Assembly (NCBI GenBank): GCA_023664535.1
Contig: JAMPFJ010000012.1
Location: 1 to 64,000 of the forward strand
DNA: 64,000 nucleotides
Direction of reading: 5' to 3'
Source: Bacteroidales bacterium
Lineage (GTDB): Bacteria > Bacillota > Clostridia > Lachnospirales > Lachnospiraceae
Positions 7,517 through 17,600 of the stretch are shown piece after piece. Within the stretch, counting starts at the first letter, position 1. Each line of letters starts with the position of its first letter. The notes beneath the pieces are model-generated. The model ran no database searches and was not told where the DNA came from. It worked only from the letters and a program-made list of their open reading frames with translations. The position numbers and the translations under genes are program-made.

Positions 7517-10500
7517 TGCCAAAGAATCCTAATATAAGAAAAGTAGTAGTCATCGGTTCAGGGCCTATTGTCATCGGGCAGGCGGCGGAGTTTGATTATG
7601 CGGGTACGCAGGCTTGCCGGGCATTAAAGGAAGAGGGAATATATGTTATTTTAATCAATTCAAATCCGGCAACCATTATGACCGATAAAAATATTGCAGA
7701 CCAGGTATATATTGAGCCGTTAACTCCGGAAATTGTGAAAAAGGTTATTGCAAAGGAGAAGCCGGACAGTATTCTCCCGACATTGGGCGGGCAGGCTGCG
7801 CTTAATATTGCTATGGAATTGGAGGAGTCGGGATTTTTACGCCAGCATAATGTCCGTCTGGTTGGTACTTCAGCAAAGACCATTAAGAAAGCGGAGGACC
7901 GTGATGAATTTAAGAAGACGATGGAAAAGATTGGCGAGCCTATAGCGCCATCCCGGGTGGTAACCAATGTGGAGGACGGTTTGGACTTTGTAAAGGAGAT
8001 TGGTTATCCGGCGGTTTTGCGTCCGGCATATACATTGGGCGGCTCCGGCGGCGGTATTGCCGAAAATGAAGAGAAATTTAAAGAGATTCTGGAAAACGGG
8101 CTGCGTTTGTCCCGTGTGGGGCAGGTTCTGGTGGAACGCTGCATTGCCGGATGGAAAGAGATTGAATATGAGGTAATGCGGGACGCAAACGGTACAGGAA
8201 TCTGTGTCTGTAATATGGAAAATCTTGACCCCGTCGGGGTACATACCGGCGATTCTATCGTCGTAGCGCCGTCCCAGACATTAGCGGATAAAGAATATCA
8301 GATGCTTAGAAGCTCTGCGCTGAATATCATTTCGGAATTGAAAATTACCGGCGGCTGTAACGTACAGTTTGCCTTGAACCCGACCTCCTTTGAATACTGT
8401 GTAATTGAGGTTAATCCCCGGGTAAGCCGTTCCTCCGCACTGGCATCTAAAGCGACCGGTTACCCGATTGCCAAAGTATCGGCAAAGATTGCGCTGGGAT
8501 ATCATCTGGATGAGATAAAGAATGCCATTACCGGTAAAACCTATGCCAGCTTTGAGCCGGCACTGGACTACTGTGTAGTGAAAATTCCGAGGCTGCCCTT
8601 TGATAAGTTTATTAAGGCAAGCCGGAAACTGACTACCCAGATGAAAGCAACCGGTGAGGTAATGAGTATCTGCACGAATTTTGAGGGTGCACTGATGAAA
8701 GCGCTCCGCTCCTTAGAGCAGCATGTAAACAGTCTGATTTATGAAAATCTGGGCGGGCAGTCTGTGGAGGATATTCGTGAGGAGCTGCACAGGGTGGACG
8801 ACCGACGGATTTTTGTGGTGGCAGAGGCAATCCGCCGGGGAATTGCGTTAAAGGAAATTCATGAGATTACGAAGATTGATGTGTGGTTTCTGGATAAAAT
8901 CCGGAATCTGGTGGAAATGGAGGCCCGCCTTGCGAAGGAGGAGCTTGACAGGGAATTGATGAAAGAAGCGAAACGTCTGGAATTTCCGGATGAGGTAATC
9001 GCAGGACTTACCGGTAAACCGGAACAGGAAATACATGATTTGCGTCTGGCTTACGGTATTTATCCCGCTTATAAAATGGTGGATACCTGTGCTGCGGAAT
9101 TTGAGGCAAGCACGCCCTATTATTATTCCTGCTATGACGGTGAAAATGAAGTGGATGCAGTCAGAACAAAGAAGAAGGTCATGGTCTTAGGCTCCGGTCC
9201 AATCCGCATCGGACAGGGTATAGAATTTGATTACTGCTCCGTACACAGTACATGGGCGCTTTCCGAAAGCGGATACGAAACCATTATCGTGAATAACAAT
9301 CCGGAAACGGTCAGCACAGATTTTGACATTGCGGATAAGCTTTATTTTGAACCCCTTACTGCGGAAGATGTAGAAGCCATTGTCAATCTGGAAAAACCGG
9401 ATGGCGCAGTCGTACAGTTTGGCGGGCAGACGGCAATCAAACTGACCGAGGACCTGTTAAAGATGGGGGTACCGATTCTTGGCACCTCTGCGGAAAATGT
9501 CGATGCGGCGGAGGACAGGGAATTATTTGATGAAATTTTGGAGAAATGCTGTATCCCAAGACCTGCCGGCAAGACCGTATTTACCTGTGAGGAAGCGCTG
9601 CAGGCAGCCAATGAACTAGGCTATCCGGTGTTGGTCCGCCCGTCCTATGTCTTAGGCGGACAGGGAATGCAGATTGCCATCAGCGACCAGGATATTGTGG
9701 AATTTATGGAGATTATCAACCGTACCGTGCAGGAGCACCCTATTTTAGTCGATAAATATTTAATGGGAAAAGAGGTTGAAGTAGATGCGGTCTGCGACGG
9801 TGAGGATATTTTAATTCCCGGTATCATGGAACATGTGGAAAGAGCCGGGATTCATTCGGGCGACAGTATTTCGGTTTATCCGGCACGGAGTATATCAGAT
9901 AAGATTAAACGGGTATTGGAGGATTATACGAGAAAGCTTGCCACCAGCCTGCATGTAATCGGTCTGATTAATATTCAGTTTATTGTTTATGAGGAAGAGG
10001 TTTATGTGATTGAGGTGAATCCCCGCTCTTCAAGAACGGTACCGTATATCAGTAAGGTAACGGGGATACCGATTGTGGATTTGGCTTCCAAGGTAATTAT
10101 CGGTGAAAAGATTAAGGAGCTTGGGTATACACCCGGACTACAGCCGGAAAGTGATTATTTTGCGGTGAAAATGCCGGTATTTTCCTTTGAAAAGCTGCGC
10201 GGGGCAGAAATCAGCTTAGGTCCGGAAATGAAGTCAACCGGAGAGTGCCTCGGCATCGCAAAGGACTTCAATGAAGCATTATACAAAGCGTTTTTGGGAA
10301 ATGGTGTGGATTTGCCAAAACATAAAAAGATGGTGCTCACCGTAAAGGATTCGGATAAATTAGATGCAGTGGAGATTGGCAGACGGTTTGCTGCGTTAGG
10401 TTATACGATTTATTCCACAAGGAGTACATGCCGGGTATTAAATGAAAACGGGGTAGAGGCAAAGCATATTAATAAAGTAGAAGCTCCTTCGCCGAATCTT

Positions 10501-10713
10501 CTGGATTTGATTTTAAGCCATGAGATTGACTTGGTGATTGATACGCCGGCGCAGGGTATTGAAAAAAGCAGGGACGGCTTTGTTATCCGCCGCCATGCCA
10601 TTGAAACGGGAGTGACGGTTCTTACCAGTCTGGATACTGCGGATGCGCTGCTCACCTCCCTGGAAAAGGCAAACAAGGAGCATCTTACCCTTGTGGATAT
10701 CTGTACCCTGTAG
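7516..10713 (+). CDS. carB: Carbamoyl phosphate synthase large subunit
   Basis: CarB makes carbamoyl phosphate from bicarbonate, two ATP and the ammonia delivered by CarA. At 1065 residues it has the normal length and the internal duplication of the family. Two ATP-grasp halves each begin with a nucleotide-fold segment ([18 protein letters not shown] and [18 protein letters not shown]) and carry the V-E-V-N-P-R-[VS]-S-R-[ST] metal-binding motif. The last 130 residues are the MGS-like allosteric domain ([13 protein letters not shown]). It overlaps carA by one base, so the subunits are translationally coupled. Confidence 0.97.
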   Translation: MPKNPNIRKVVVIGSGPIVIGQAAEFDYAGTQACRALKEEGIYVILINSNPATIMTDKNIADQVYIEPLTPEIVKKVIAKEKPDSILPTLGGQAALNIAMELEESGFLRQHNVRLVGTSAKTIKKAEDRDEFKKTMEKIGEPIAPSRVVTNVEDGLDFVKEIGYPAVLRPAYTLGGSGGGIAENEEKFKEILENGLRLSRVGQVLVERCIAGWKEIEYEVMRDANGTGICVCNMENLDPVGVHTGDSIVVAPSQTLADKEYQMLRSSALNIISELKITGGCNVQFALNPTSFEYCVIEVNPRVSRSSALASKATGYPIAKVSAKIALGYHLDEIKNAITGKTYASFEPALDYCVVKIPRLPFDKFIKASRKLTTQMKATGEVMSICTNFEGALMKALRSLEQHVNSLIYENLGGQSVEDIREELHRVDDRRIFVVAEAIRRGIALKEIHEITKIDVWFLDKIRNLVEMEARLAKEELDRELMKEAKRLEFPDEVIAGLTGKPEQEIHDLRLAYGIYPAYKMVDTCAAEFEASTPYYYSCYDGENEVDAVRTKKKVMVLGSGPIRIGQGIEFDYCSVHSTWALSESGYETIIVNNNPETVSTDFDIADKLYFEPLTAEDVEAIVNLEKPDGAVVQFGGQTAIKLTEDLLKMGVPILGTSAENVDAAEDRELFDEILEKCCIPRPAGKTVFTCEEALQAANELGYPVLVRPSYVLGGQGMQIAISDQDIVEFMEIINRTVQEHPILVDKYLMGKEVEVDAVCDGEDILIPGIMEHVERAGIHSGDSISVYPARSISDKIKRVLEDYTRKLATSLHVIGLINIQFIVYEEEVYVIEVNPRSSRTVPYISKVTGIPIVDLASKVIIGEKIKELGYTPGLQPESDYFAVKMPVFSFEKLRGAEISLGPEMKSTGECLGIAKDFNEALYKAFLGNGVDLPKHKKMVLTVKDSDKLDAVEIGRRFAALGYTIYSTRSTCRVLNENGVEAKHINKVEAPSPNLLDLILSHEIDLVIDTPAQGIEKSRDGFVIRRHAIETGVTVLTSLDTADALLTSLEKANKEHLTLVDICTL

Positions 10714-10752
10714 AATTTGACAAGGTATATCCAATATGATATAAGTGAGGAA

Positions 10753-10780
10753 GGCTGTCGCATTGCGGCAGCCCTATTTT
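10753..10780 (+). terminator. Terminator after carB
   Basis: GGCTGTCGC and GCGGCAGCC pair around a three-base loop, followed by CTATTTT. The short T tail suggests partial read-through into fabV, which starts only 27 bases after the stem. Confidence 0.65.
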
Positions 10781-10799
10781 GAAAAAATGGAGGGTAATC

Positions 10800-11963
10800 A
10801 TGATAGTACAGCCGAAGGTAAAGGGATTTATCTGTACCACTGCGCATCCGGCAGGGTGTGAGAAAAATGTGTTGGAGCAGATTGATTATGTAAAGAAACA
10901 GGGGAAAATTGACGGAGCGAAAAAGGTATTGGTCATTGGCGCATCTACAGGCTATGGTCTGGCGTCCCGGATTACGGCGGCGTTTGGCATGGGAGCAGCG
11001 ACGATTGGCGTTTTATTTGATAAAGAGGCATCTGGTAAGCGGACCGCAACACCGGGATTTTATAACACGAGGGCCTTTGACCGGGAAGCAAAACGGCAGG
11101 GCATTTATTCAAAATCAATCAACGGAGACGCTTTTTCCAAAGAGATAAAGGAGCAGGTAATCCGCACGATTAAAGAGGATTTGGGAAAGGTGGATTTAGT
11201 GGTATATTCACTGGCTTCTCCGAGAAGAACAACGGCGGACGGAACGACATATGTTTCCGCAATAAAAACCATAGGGGAGCCGTTTACCCAGAAAAACTGG
11301 AATTTGCGGGATGATACGATTGCGGAGGCGACCGTTCCGGCGGCAACGGATGAAGAGATAAACTCTACGGTAAAGGTTATGGGCGGCGAGGATTGGATAG
11401 ACTGGATTGATGCGCTGGCAGAGGCGGACGCCATAGAAGAGCATGCAGTGACCATTGCCTATTCTTATATCGGACCAAAGCTTACCTATCCGATTTATCA
11501 TGAGGGAACTATCGGCAGGGCGAAAAAACATCTGGCGGAGAGCGCCGGGGTGATTACGGACAGGCAGAAAGCGAAGGATATCCGTGCCTATGTTTCTGTC
11601 AATAAAGCACTGGTAACGCAGGCGAGCTCCGCAATTCCGGTGGTACCGCTGTATCTTTCCGTGCTTTACAGGGTGATGAAAGAAAAAAATATCCATGAGG
11701 GCTGTATTGAGCAGATGTACCGGTTGTATCGGGATAAGGTATTCAAGGGAAATGCGGCAGAGACAGAAGAAGACGGCATGCTGCATGTGGATGACTGGGA
11801 AATGCGTGAGGACGTCCAAAAAGAGGTTATGGAAATCTGGAATAAAATCGATAGCGGTAATCTGCAGGAGCTGGCGGATACGGAGGGTTACTGGAATGAT
11901 TTTTACCGGATGTTCGGCTTTAAGGTAGAAGGCGTGGACTATTCGCTGGAGGTTGAGGTCTAG
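10800..11963 (+). CDS. fabV: Enoyl-ACP reductase FabV
   Basis: FabV reduces trans-2-enoyl-ACP with NADH in the last step of each fatty-acid elongation cycle. It is the form not sensitive to triclosan in characterised species. The 387-residue product opens with I-V-Q-P-K-V-K-G-F-I-C-T-T-A-H-P-x-G-C, as the family does. It has the Rossmann segment V-L-V-I-G-A-S-T-G-Y-G-L-A-S-R and the Y-x8-K active site in Y-H-E-G-T-I-G-R-A-K. The ATG at 10800 has GGAGGG at the right distance; the in-frame ATG at 10779 overlaps the terminator tail. A TetR-family gene converges on it from the right. Confidence 0.94.
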   Translation: MIVQPKVKGFICTTAHPAGCEKNVLEQIDYVKKQGKIDGAKKVLVIGASTGYGLASRITAAFGMGAATIGVLFDKEASGKRTATPGFYNTRAFDREAKRQGIYSKSINGDAFSKEIKEQVIRTIKEDLGKVDLVVYSLASPRRTTADGTTYVSAIKTIGEPFTQKNWNLRDDTIAEATVPAATDEEINSTVKVMGGEDWIDWIDALAEADAIEEHAVTIAYSYIGPKLTYPIYHEGTIGRAKKHLAESAGVITDRQKAKDIRAYVSVNKALVTQASSAIPVVPLYLSVLYRVMKEKNIHEGCIEQMYRLYRDKVFKGNAAETEEDGMLHVDDWEMREDVQKEVMEIWNKIDSGNLQELADTEGYWNDFYRMFGFKVEGVDYSLEVEV

Positions 11964-11990
11964 CCGGCAGCAATGCCGGCATTCTTTTGT
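11963..11990 (+). terminator. Terminator after fabV
   Basis: A perfect GCCGGC/GCCGGC stem with a six-base loop is followed by ATTCTTTT. It starts at the fabV stop codon and lies between the convergent fabV and tetR-type genes. Confidence 0.8.
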
Positions 11991-11995
11991 GCCAA

Positions 11996-12664
11996 TTATT
12001 TATAGGTTATTTCAACAGCAAAACTGTTTTTTATGCGAAAAGACAGCAAATCCAGCAGGGTGACGGAAGCATCCAGAAGCTCATCTATCTTCCTTTTGGA
12101 ATATCCGGTATATCCTAACAGCATATGCAGCTTGATTCGGACAAGATAATCAATGTCCGGAGTATCCTTAGCGGTATAAATCATCCGGATAATTTCTTTT
12201 TCCATACCGGCGCTCATTTTGCGGAGAATATCGAGCTCTGCCGGAGTGAACCGGGAAGCCTTGCTGCCTAAACATTCAGTAAGTATGGTCTGATTTTCCG
12301 ACAGTGAGCCGGAAAAATCCTTGTCTGATAAAAGTTGAAAAACAAAGCGGCAGTATCGGGGGTGGTTAAACAGCCGGTAGTATGCCACGGTGTGGATTAC
12401 TCCAATCAATTCCGGAGAAAACTGGTCAATTTCCAATATGCTGTTTAATGCTGCCGTAAATTCGTTGATAAATTCAAGATAGATTTCTTCACCAAGAATC
12501 TGTTTAGTTTTAAAGTGATAGGGAATCAGCGCGCGGTTTATTTTTGCGGCGCTGCTGATTTCATCGTAGGTGGTCTCGTCAAATCCGTTTTTATAAAACA
12601 GCTTTTTGCTCTCTTTAAAGATTTTGCGTTTGGTCTGCTCTCCGGCAAGGTATGTGTTGGACAT
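11996..12664 (-). CDS. TetR/AcrR-family regulator
   Basis: A 222-residue one-component repressor. The N-terminal TetR helix-turn-helix is clear: K-R-K-I-F-K-E-S-K-K-L-F-Y-K-N-G-F-D-E-T-T-Y-D-E-I-S, then I-N-R-A-L-I-P-Y-H-F-K-T-K. The C-terminal ligand-binding part is unlike well-known subfamilies. The ATG at 12664 is chosen because AGGAG lies ten bases upstream; longer forms from 12709 lack one. It is divergent from the chemoreceptor gene and convergent with fabV, either of which could be a target; the sequence does not say which. Confidence 0.85.
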   Translation of the reverse strand: MSNTYLAGEQTKRKIFKESKKLFYKNGFDETTYDEISSAAKINRALIPYHFKTKQILGEEIYLEFINEFTAALNSILEIDQFSPELIGVIHTVAYYRLFNHPRYCRFVFQLLSDKDFSGSLSENQTILTECLGSKASRFTPAELDILRKMSAGMEKEIIRMIYTAKDTPDIDYLVRIKLHMLLGYTGYSKRKIDELLDASVTLLDLLSFRIKNSFAVEITYK

Positions 12665-12800
12665 GGTGGATTGTCTCCTTTGCATTTTCTCTTCTAAATT
12701 ATAATCCATATGAAAGCCGCTTGCAACAGAATATAATTTGTAGTAAAATTTAGCTAGTTTAATTGCGGATATAGCGAGATAAAGAAAAGGAGAGTGGATT

Positions 12801-14768
12801 ATGCAGGGGTCTTATGTGAATCGGATTAGTAAAATTATTATGAAATTGATTACGCTGCTTTTGGTGGCTTTGGGAATCGGAACGATAATTATTACGATGG
12901 TATATTCTACGAAGATGAGCAATTATCGGATGAGGGCAAAGGTGTTAGAATACGCAGATGAGGTAAACGCAGACTTTGATGCAAGTATATCACAGCTGGG
13001 CAGTCTGGCGCTTGTTATGGAGAATGAACAGATTTCCGGTTATGAGGATACGCTGGCATATGTGGATTCGATTGTAGCGGTAAATGAGAACTTTTCCGCC
13101 GTTTATGTCGCTTATGATGATAAAAATCTGATTATGAGCGGAGGATGGCAGCCGCCGGAGGATTTTGACCACAGGACAAGGGACTGGTATACCGGCGCAA
13201 AGGATTTGACGGAGGGAGTTTATATTTCCGAGCCATATCTGGACGAGCAGTCTGGCGGCTATTGCATTACTTTGTCTAAGCGGATGATGAAGGATAATGA
13301 ATTTATCGGCGTTTGCGGAATGGACATTTATCTGGATGATATGATTGCCATGATGGAGCGAAGCTATGAAGGGAAAAATTATGCATTTCTGGTGTCGGCA
13401 GAGGGGACAATTCTGACCCATCCCAATGAGGAGCTGATGCTGTCGGGGGAGAATGCATATACCCTGGATACGGCGTTAAAAGGAAAATATAAAAAACTGG
13501 TGAATACAGATAAGCATTATATAATCCGGGATGATACATTCGGGATGAAAACTGCCATGTCGACGGAGATTTCTTCAGTGGGCTGGAAGGTTATCTATGT
13601 AATGCCGGCAACCGAGAATATGGGGGGCACATTTATTGTGCTGATTGTGCTGATTGTTTTGCTGGTTGTATTGAGAAGGCTGATAAAGCAGTACTGCGAA
13701 CAGGAAATGAACCATTGGTTCAGACCGCTTACCTCAATAAGCGAGAAGGTGACGGAGATTGCTGCGGGTAATCTGGATGTTGCTTTTGATGAAGAGCCGT
13801 TGTCGGAAGAGATTGCGATGCTTACCGTTTCGTTAAACGATACGGTAACCCAGTTAAAGACCTATATCGGGGATATCACCTTTGTGGTGAATAATATTTC
13901 CAATAATAATTTAAGTGTAAGCTCGGATGTGGAATACCAGGGTGCGTTTATCGCTATCCGGAACGGGTTAAATACGATTATTGATAAACTGAATGTTGCT
14001 TTTGGACAGGTGAATGAGCAGTCTGAGATTGTAGTAAATTATTCCGGTCAGGTGCAGGAAAGCACTATGCAGGTGGCAAATGGGGCAACGGAGCAGAACC
14101 TTGCGGTACAGGGGCTGGTATCCAATATCGGCATATTGTCTGAACAGATTCAGCATATTACCAAAAATGCAGAGGAGGCCAGTGAGGTGTCCGAGCTGAC
14201 CAATAAGCAGCTTGCTTTAGGAAATGAAGAAATGCAGTCGCTGCTTCTGGCAATGGAGACCATTGAGGATACTTCTAAACAGATTGGTGTGATTATTACG
14301 ACAATCAATGATATTTCCGAGGAGACAAATCTGCTGGCGTTAAATGCTTCCATTGAAGCGGCGCGGGCCGGTGAAGCAGGAAAAGGGTTTGCCGTTGTAG
14401 CGGATGAGATTAGCAAGCTGGCGGCAGCTTCAGCACAGGCAACAGAAACGATTACCAGACTGATTGAAAATTCCATGCATGCGGTGGATGTTGGTAAGAA
14501 TTTGGCAGACAGAACCTCTGTGACCTTACAGACGGGAGTTAATAATTCCCTGAAATCCAATGACGATATTATGCAGATTACGGAATTTGTAAAGAATCAG
14601 GCAGGGGCAGTGGAGAAGATTGAGAAGAGCGTCCGTGATATTGCCGTGATTATTGATTCCAATGCGGCTGCCTCACAGAAAAATGCGGAAATCAGTGAAG
14701 AGCTGATTAATTGTGCAAGCGCATTAAAGGATACGGTAGATGTGTATCAGTTAAGGGACGAAGGATAA
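12801..14768 (+). CDS. Methyl-accepting chemotaxis protein (dCache)
   Basis: A 655-residue transmembrane chemoreceptor. Residues about 14-35 form the first membrane helix, followed by a periplasmic-side Cache sensor of about 240 residues (R-T-R-D-W-Y-T-G-A and [10 protein letters not shown] near its core, then V-C-G-M-D-I-Y-L). A second helix near 280-300 and a HAMP segment follow. The signalling hairpin tip is intact ([28 protein letters not shown]). It should feed CheA/CheY signalling. No C-terminal methylesterase/transferase docking pentapeptide is seen. Some dCache domains of this shape bind amino acids; the ligand here is unknown. Confidence 0.93.
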   Translation: MQGSYVNRISKIIMKLITLLLVALGIGTIIITMVYSTKMSNYRMRAKVLEYADEVNADFDASISQLGSLALVMENEQISGYEDTLAYVDSIVAVNENFSAVYVAYDDKNLIMSGGWQPPEDFDHRTRDWYTGAKDLTEGVYISEPYLDEQSGGYCITLSKRMMKDNEFIGVCGMDIYLDDMIAMMERSYEGKNYAFLVSAEGTILTHPNEELMLSGENAYTLDTALKGKYKKLVNTDKHYIIRDDTFGMKTAMSTEISSVGWKVIYVMPATENMGGTFIVLIVLIVLLVVLRRLIKQYCEQEMNHWFRPLTSISEKVTEIAAGNLDVAFDEEPLSEEIAMLTVSLNDTVTQLKTYIGDITFVVNNISNNNLSVSSDVEYQGAFIAIRNGLNTIIDKLNVAFGQVNEQSEIVVNYSGQVQESTMQVANGATEQNLAVQGLVSNIGILSEQIQHITKNAEEASEVSELTNKQLALGNEEMQSLLLAMETIEDTSKQIGVIITTINDISEETNLLALNASIEAARAGEAGKGFAVVADEISKLAAASAQATETITRLIENSMHAVDVGKNLADRTSVTLQTGVNNSLKSNDDIMQITEFVKNQAGAVEKIEKSVRDIAVIIDSNAAASQKNAEISEELINCASALKDTVDVYQLRDEG

Positions 14769-14786
14769 TTTAGTACAGACAAGAAG

Positions 14787-15665
14787 ATGGAATATTACTC
14801 ATTAAACCGGTATTTACGGGACACTTTTGGACAAAAGGTGTATAAAATTGCATTGGATGGCGGTTTCACCTGTCCCAATCGGGATGGGACACTGGGGACG
14901 GGAGGATGTATTTTCTGTTCGGGAAAGGGTGCGGGGGATTTCGCACAGAGCAGAACGCAGTCGATAACAGAGCAGATTGAAGCCGGGAAGAAAAGACTGT
15001 CCGGTAAGATAAAGGACGGTAAATATATTGCTTATTTTCAGGCATTTACCAATACTTATGCTCCTGTGGAAAAATTGCGGAGGCTTTATGAGGAGGCGAT
15101 GGCGCATCCGGACATTGTCGTGCTTTCTGTGGCTACCAGACCGGATTGTCTGCCGGAGCAGGTTATTTCCCTGCTTAGCGAATTGAACCGGATTAAACCA
15201 ATCTGGGTGGAGCTTGGACTACAGACCATTCATGGGAAAACGACGGAGTACATCAGAAGGGGTTATCCGCTTGCCGTTTATGATGAGGCGGTGACGAGGT
15301 TAAAGGAGATTGGGGTAAAGGTTATTGTCCATGTCATACTGGGACTTCCGGGGGAATCGAAGGAGGAGATGAAGGAAACCGCAGCGTATGTGGGAAGAAG
15401 CGGTGCGGACGGAATAAAATTGCAGCTTCTTCATGTGATAAAGGGGACGGATTTGGAAAAGGATTACCGGGCAGGCAGATTCCGTACCCTGGAGATGGAG
15501 GAGTATGTAAATCTGGTGGCGGACTGCATGGCAATGCTTCCTGAAGATATGGTGATTCACCGGTTGACCGGAGATGGGGATAAAGGAACGCTGGTGGCAC
15601 CGCTTTGGAGTATGGATAAAAAAAGGGTGCTGAATGCCCTAAATCGGGCAATACGGGAGCGATAG
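14787..15665 (+). CDS. Radical SAM protein, YtqA/YhcC type (TIGR01212)
   Basis: A 292-residue radical SAM enzyme of the TIGR01212 family (B. subtilis YtqA, E. coli YhcC). The cluster-binding cysteines are in the typical extended motif G-G-F-T-C-P-N-R-D-G-T-L-G-T-G-G-C-I-F-C-S. Further family landmarks are Y-F-Q-A-F-T-N-T-Y-A and L-G-L-Q-T-I-H. The reaction is not firmly established. The gene starts 18 bases after the chemoreceptor stop with only a weak AGAAG site, so it is probably co-transcribed with it, but a functional link to chemotaxis is not implied. Confidence 0.9.
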   Translation: MEYYSLNRYLRDTFGQKVYKIALDGGFTCPNRDGTLGTGGCIFCSGKGAGDFAQSRTQSITEQIEAGKKRLSGKIKDGKYIAYFQAFTNTYAPVEKLRRLYEEAMAHPDIVVLSVATRPDCLPEQVISLLSELNRIKPIWVELGLQTIHGKTTEYIRRGYPLAVYDEAVTRLKEIGVKVIVHVILGLPGESKEEMKETAAYVGRSGADGIKLQLLHVIKGTDLEKDYRAGRFRTLEMEEYVNLVADCMAMLPEDMVIHRLTGDGDKGTLVAPLWSMDKKRVLNALNRAIRER

Positions 15666-15701
15666 CGGAGATTTCGGGATTGAAATGCCAAAATCCGGAA
15701 A

Positions 15702-15745
15702 ATAAAAAATGCTCAAAAACCACGTAAAATCAAGGTTTTCAAGCA
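15702..15745 (-). terminator. Terminator of tRNA-Trp transcript
   Basis: On the minus strand ATGCTTGAAAACC pairs with GGTTTTTGAGCAT and is followed by TTTTTTATTTT, about 20 bases beyond the tRNA 3' end. On the plus strand it also lies just behind the radical SAM gene. Confidence 0.8.
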
Positions 15746-15765
15746 TCTTCACATAATATCATTAG

Positions 15766-15836
15766 CAGGGGATGAGAGAATCGAACTCCCACCAAAGGTT
15801 TTGGAGACCCCTATCATACCATTTGACCAATCCCCT
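15766..15836 (-). tRNA. tRNA-Trp (CCA anticodon)
   Basis: A 71-nt cloverleaf: acceptor AGGGGAT/ATCCCCT, seven-base anticodon loop CTCCAAA giving CCA, and T loop TTCGATT. The discriminator base is G, as for Trp. The 3' CCA is not encoded and must be added. The anticodon stem holds two G-U pairs. Its own promoter (15911-15938) and terminator (15702-15745) make it a single-gene transcript. Confidence 0.95.
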
Positions 15837-15910
15837 ATAAACACGGTATCCAAACCGGCAGAGCTTTTCCAAAGCGGCAAAACAAGTCATCCGCCGAAAG
15901 CACATCTACT

Positions 15911-15938
15911 ATTATATCGATTTAATAAGAATTGTCAA
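15911..15938 (-). promoter_or_regulatory. Consensus promoter of tRNA-Trp
   Basis: On the minus strand TTGACA and TATAAT, both perfect, are separated by 16 bases, about 75 bases before the tRNA. The rest of the 365-base gap between 15665 and 16031 holds only this transcript and the macrodomain gene's upstream region. Confidence 0.85.
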
Positions 15939-16030
15939 TAGTTTTTTACGGCAAATCTGTTTTTGAAACCATCGTTTATCCGTATATATGCCACAGGCAG
16001 GAGCTTTAAAAAATAAAGGAGGATTCTCCC

Positions 16031-16813
16031 ATGACACATGATGAAAAAAGACGATATCTGATTAAAGAGTTATTATCAGAATCACCGCAATACAGGGATA
16101 TGGAAATTCCGGATAATATTGAAGAGCAGAAAACACTTCTCAGAAGTCTGATGAATATCCGTTCGCCGCAGCCGATAGGAAGGGAATTTCTCAAGGTGCA
16201 GGACGAATATCTGGGTGAGGAAGTCCGGGAAAAGGGAATTACCGACAGCGCTGTATTACCCGTATCCCCAGGAAACAGCCGTATTGCTCTCTGGCGCGGG
16301 GATATCACCACATTAAAGGTAGATGCGATTGTAAATGCAGCCAATAGTGCGTTACGGGGATGCTTTGTCCCCTGCCATTCCTGCGTGGACAACATCATTC
16401 ACAGTGTCAGTGGCATTCAGCTTCGGCTTACCTGTGATAAATTGATGACGGAGCAGGGATATGAAGAGCCCACGGGCAGGGCGAAAATTACGCCGGCCTT
16501 TAATCTTCCATGCCAATATGTGCTCCACACAGTCGGTCCGATTATACATGGGGTTTTAACAAAGGCGCATGGTGAGCAGCTTGCCGCCTGTTATAAATCC
16601 TGCCTGGAGCTGGCATCGGATAAAGGGTTAAGGAGCGTTGCCTTTTGCTGTATTTCCACCGGTGAGTTCAGATTTCCGCAGAAAACGGCGGCGGACATTG
16701 CAGTACGGACAGTCACGGATTTTTTGCAGACGGATACATCAATAGAAAAAGTAGTGTTTAATGTGTTCAAGCAGGAGGATTATGATATTTACCAATCAAT
16801 TCTGTATGGTTGA
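16031..16813 (+). CDS. Zinc-dependent macrodomain ADP-ribosyl hydrolase
   Basis: A 260-residue protein-ADP-ribose hydrolase of the zinc-containing macrodomain class. After an N-terminal helical region (1-80), the macrodomain core shows W-R-G-D-I-T-T-L-x-V-D-A-I-V-N-A-A-N-S-A-L and, at residues 110-133, the class signature G-C-F-V-P-C-H-S-C-V-D-N-I-I-H, whose Cys and His residues are the expected zinc ligands. Relatives remove ADP-ribose from protein and are usually encoded beside a class M sirtuin and a lipoylated GcvH-like target; neither is present here, so it stands alone. AGGAGG precedes the start. Confidence 0.88.
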   Translation: MTHDEKRRYLIKELLSESPQYRDMEIPDNIEEQKTLLRSLMNIRSPQPIGREFLKVQDEYLGEEVREKGITDSAVLPVSPGNSRIALWRGDITTLKVDAIVNAANSALRGCFVPCHSCVDNIIHSVSGIQLRLTCDKLMTEQGYEEPTGRAKITPAFNLPCQYVLHTVGPIIHGVLTKAHGEQLAACYKSCLELASDKGLRSVAFCCISTGEFRFPQKTAADIAVRTVTDFLQTDTSIEKVVFNVFKQEDYDIYQSILYG

Positions 16814-16898
16814 TAACATGGAGGACGGATGATAGCCGTACAACCGAAATCAGGCAACAGGCATCCGGTATGGTATGAATGGTTTTACAAGGGAGAAA

Positions 16899-16931
16899 GC
16901 GGTTTCTGTCATGATGGCAGGAACCGTTTTT
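16899..16931 (+). terminator. Terminator after macrodomain gene
   Basis: GCGGTTTCTGTC pairs with GGCAGGAACCGT around a five-base loop and is followed by TTTT. It separates the macrodomain gene from the sigma-factor operon. Confidence 0.75.
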
Positions 16932-17081
16932 AGCGTGTGGGAAAATTTTGCTGATTTGTTCCCGCAATAACAAAATAGCTGGCGCTGCCTGGAATAAAAT
17001 TTAATTTTGACTATCTTTTTTCTATGTGCAGCGGTTATACCATATAGAAAGTACTTTCAACACGGAGGAAAGGAGGAAAAC

Positions 17082-17600
17082 ATGGACAAGGATTTTTTTC
17101 TGATACGGAAAATGAAAAACGGAGATGAGGAAGCCATGGAATGCTTTGTACGGCAGTATTATCCCGTTATTTTACAGTATTGCAGGTATCGTGTCCGGGA
17201 CGGGGAAGAGGCAAAGGATATCACGCAGGAAACCTTTGAACGTTTTTTTCGGAGCCTTGCCGGTTACCGCCACGTGGGAAAAACAGTCAATTATCTGTAT
17301 GTGATTGCGGGGAATCTGTGCAGGGATTTTTACCGGAAAGACACCGTGCCTGTAATGGAGGAATTACCGGAACAGAAAGAAAATCCGCTGGAGGAAATCG
17401 CAGAGCAGATAGACATTGAAGCAGCGGTTGCCGAACTGCCCGATGAGTTGTCGGAGGTGGTTATTTTACATTATTTTCAGGGAAGAAAATTAAGGGAGAT
17501 AGCAGACATTTTGCAGATTGGGCTGCCGCTGGTGAAATATAGACTAAAGAGGGCAAAAGAACAGCTGGGAATGAAGCTGGGAGAGGAGGGAATCAAATGA
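17082..17600 (+). CDS. ECF-type RNA polymerase sigma factor
   Basis: A 172-residue sigma-70 family factor with only regions 2 and 4. Region 2 is seen at 19-85 (A-M-E-C-F-V-R-Q-Y-Y-P-V-I-L-Q-Y-C, D-I-T-Q-E-T-F-E-R-F-F). Region 4 is at about 115-165 (A-A-V-A-E-L-P-D-E-L-S-E-V-V-I-L-H-Y-F-Q-G, then L-R-E-I-A-D-I-L-Q-I). The ATG at 17082 follows AGGAGG. It overlaps the next gene by ATGA and heads a four-gene operon ending in an ABC transporter, whose expression it presumably controls. No classical anti-sigma factor is visible; the membrane protein encoded next could play that part. Confidence 0.9.
   Translation: MDKDFFLIRKMKNGDEEAMECFVRQYYPVILQYCRYRVRDGEEAKDITQETFERFFRSLAGYRHVGKTVNYLYVIAGNLCRDFYRKDTVPVMEELPEQKENPLEEIAEQIDIEAAVAELPDELSEVVILHYFQGRKLREIADILQIGLPLVKYRLKRAKEQLGMKLGEEGIK

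Noticed and set aside
12744..12772. Sigma-D (flagellar) promoter before the chemoreceptor: TAAA and GCGGATAT
   Set aside because: The 17-base spacing is longer than the usual 15 and the -10 differs from GCCGATAT; suggestive but not enough.
16829..16933. 34-codon ORF with a GGAGG-like site after the macrodomain gene
   Set aside because: Its second half is the stem of a strong terminator, and the composition is not protein-like; most likely chance.
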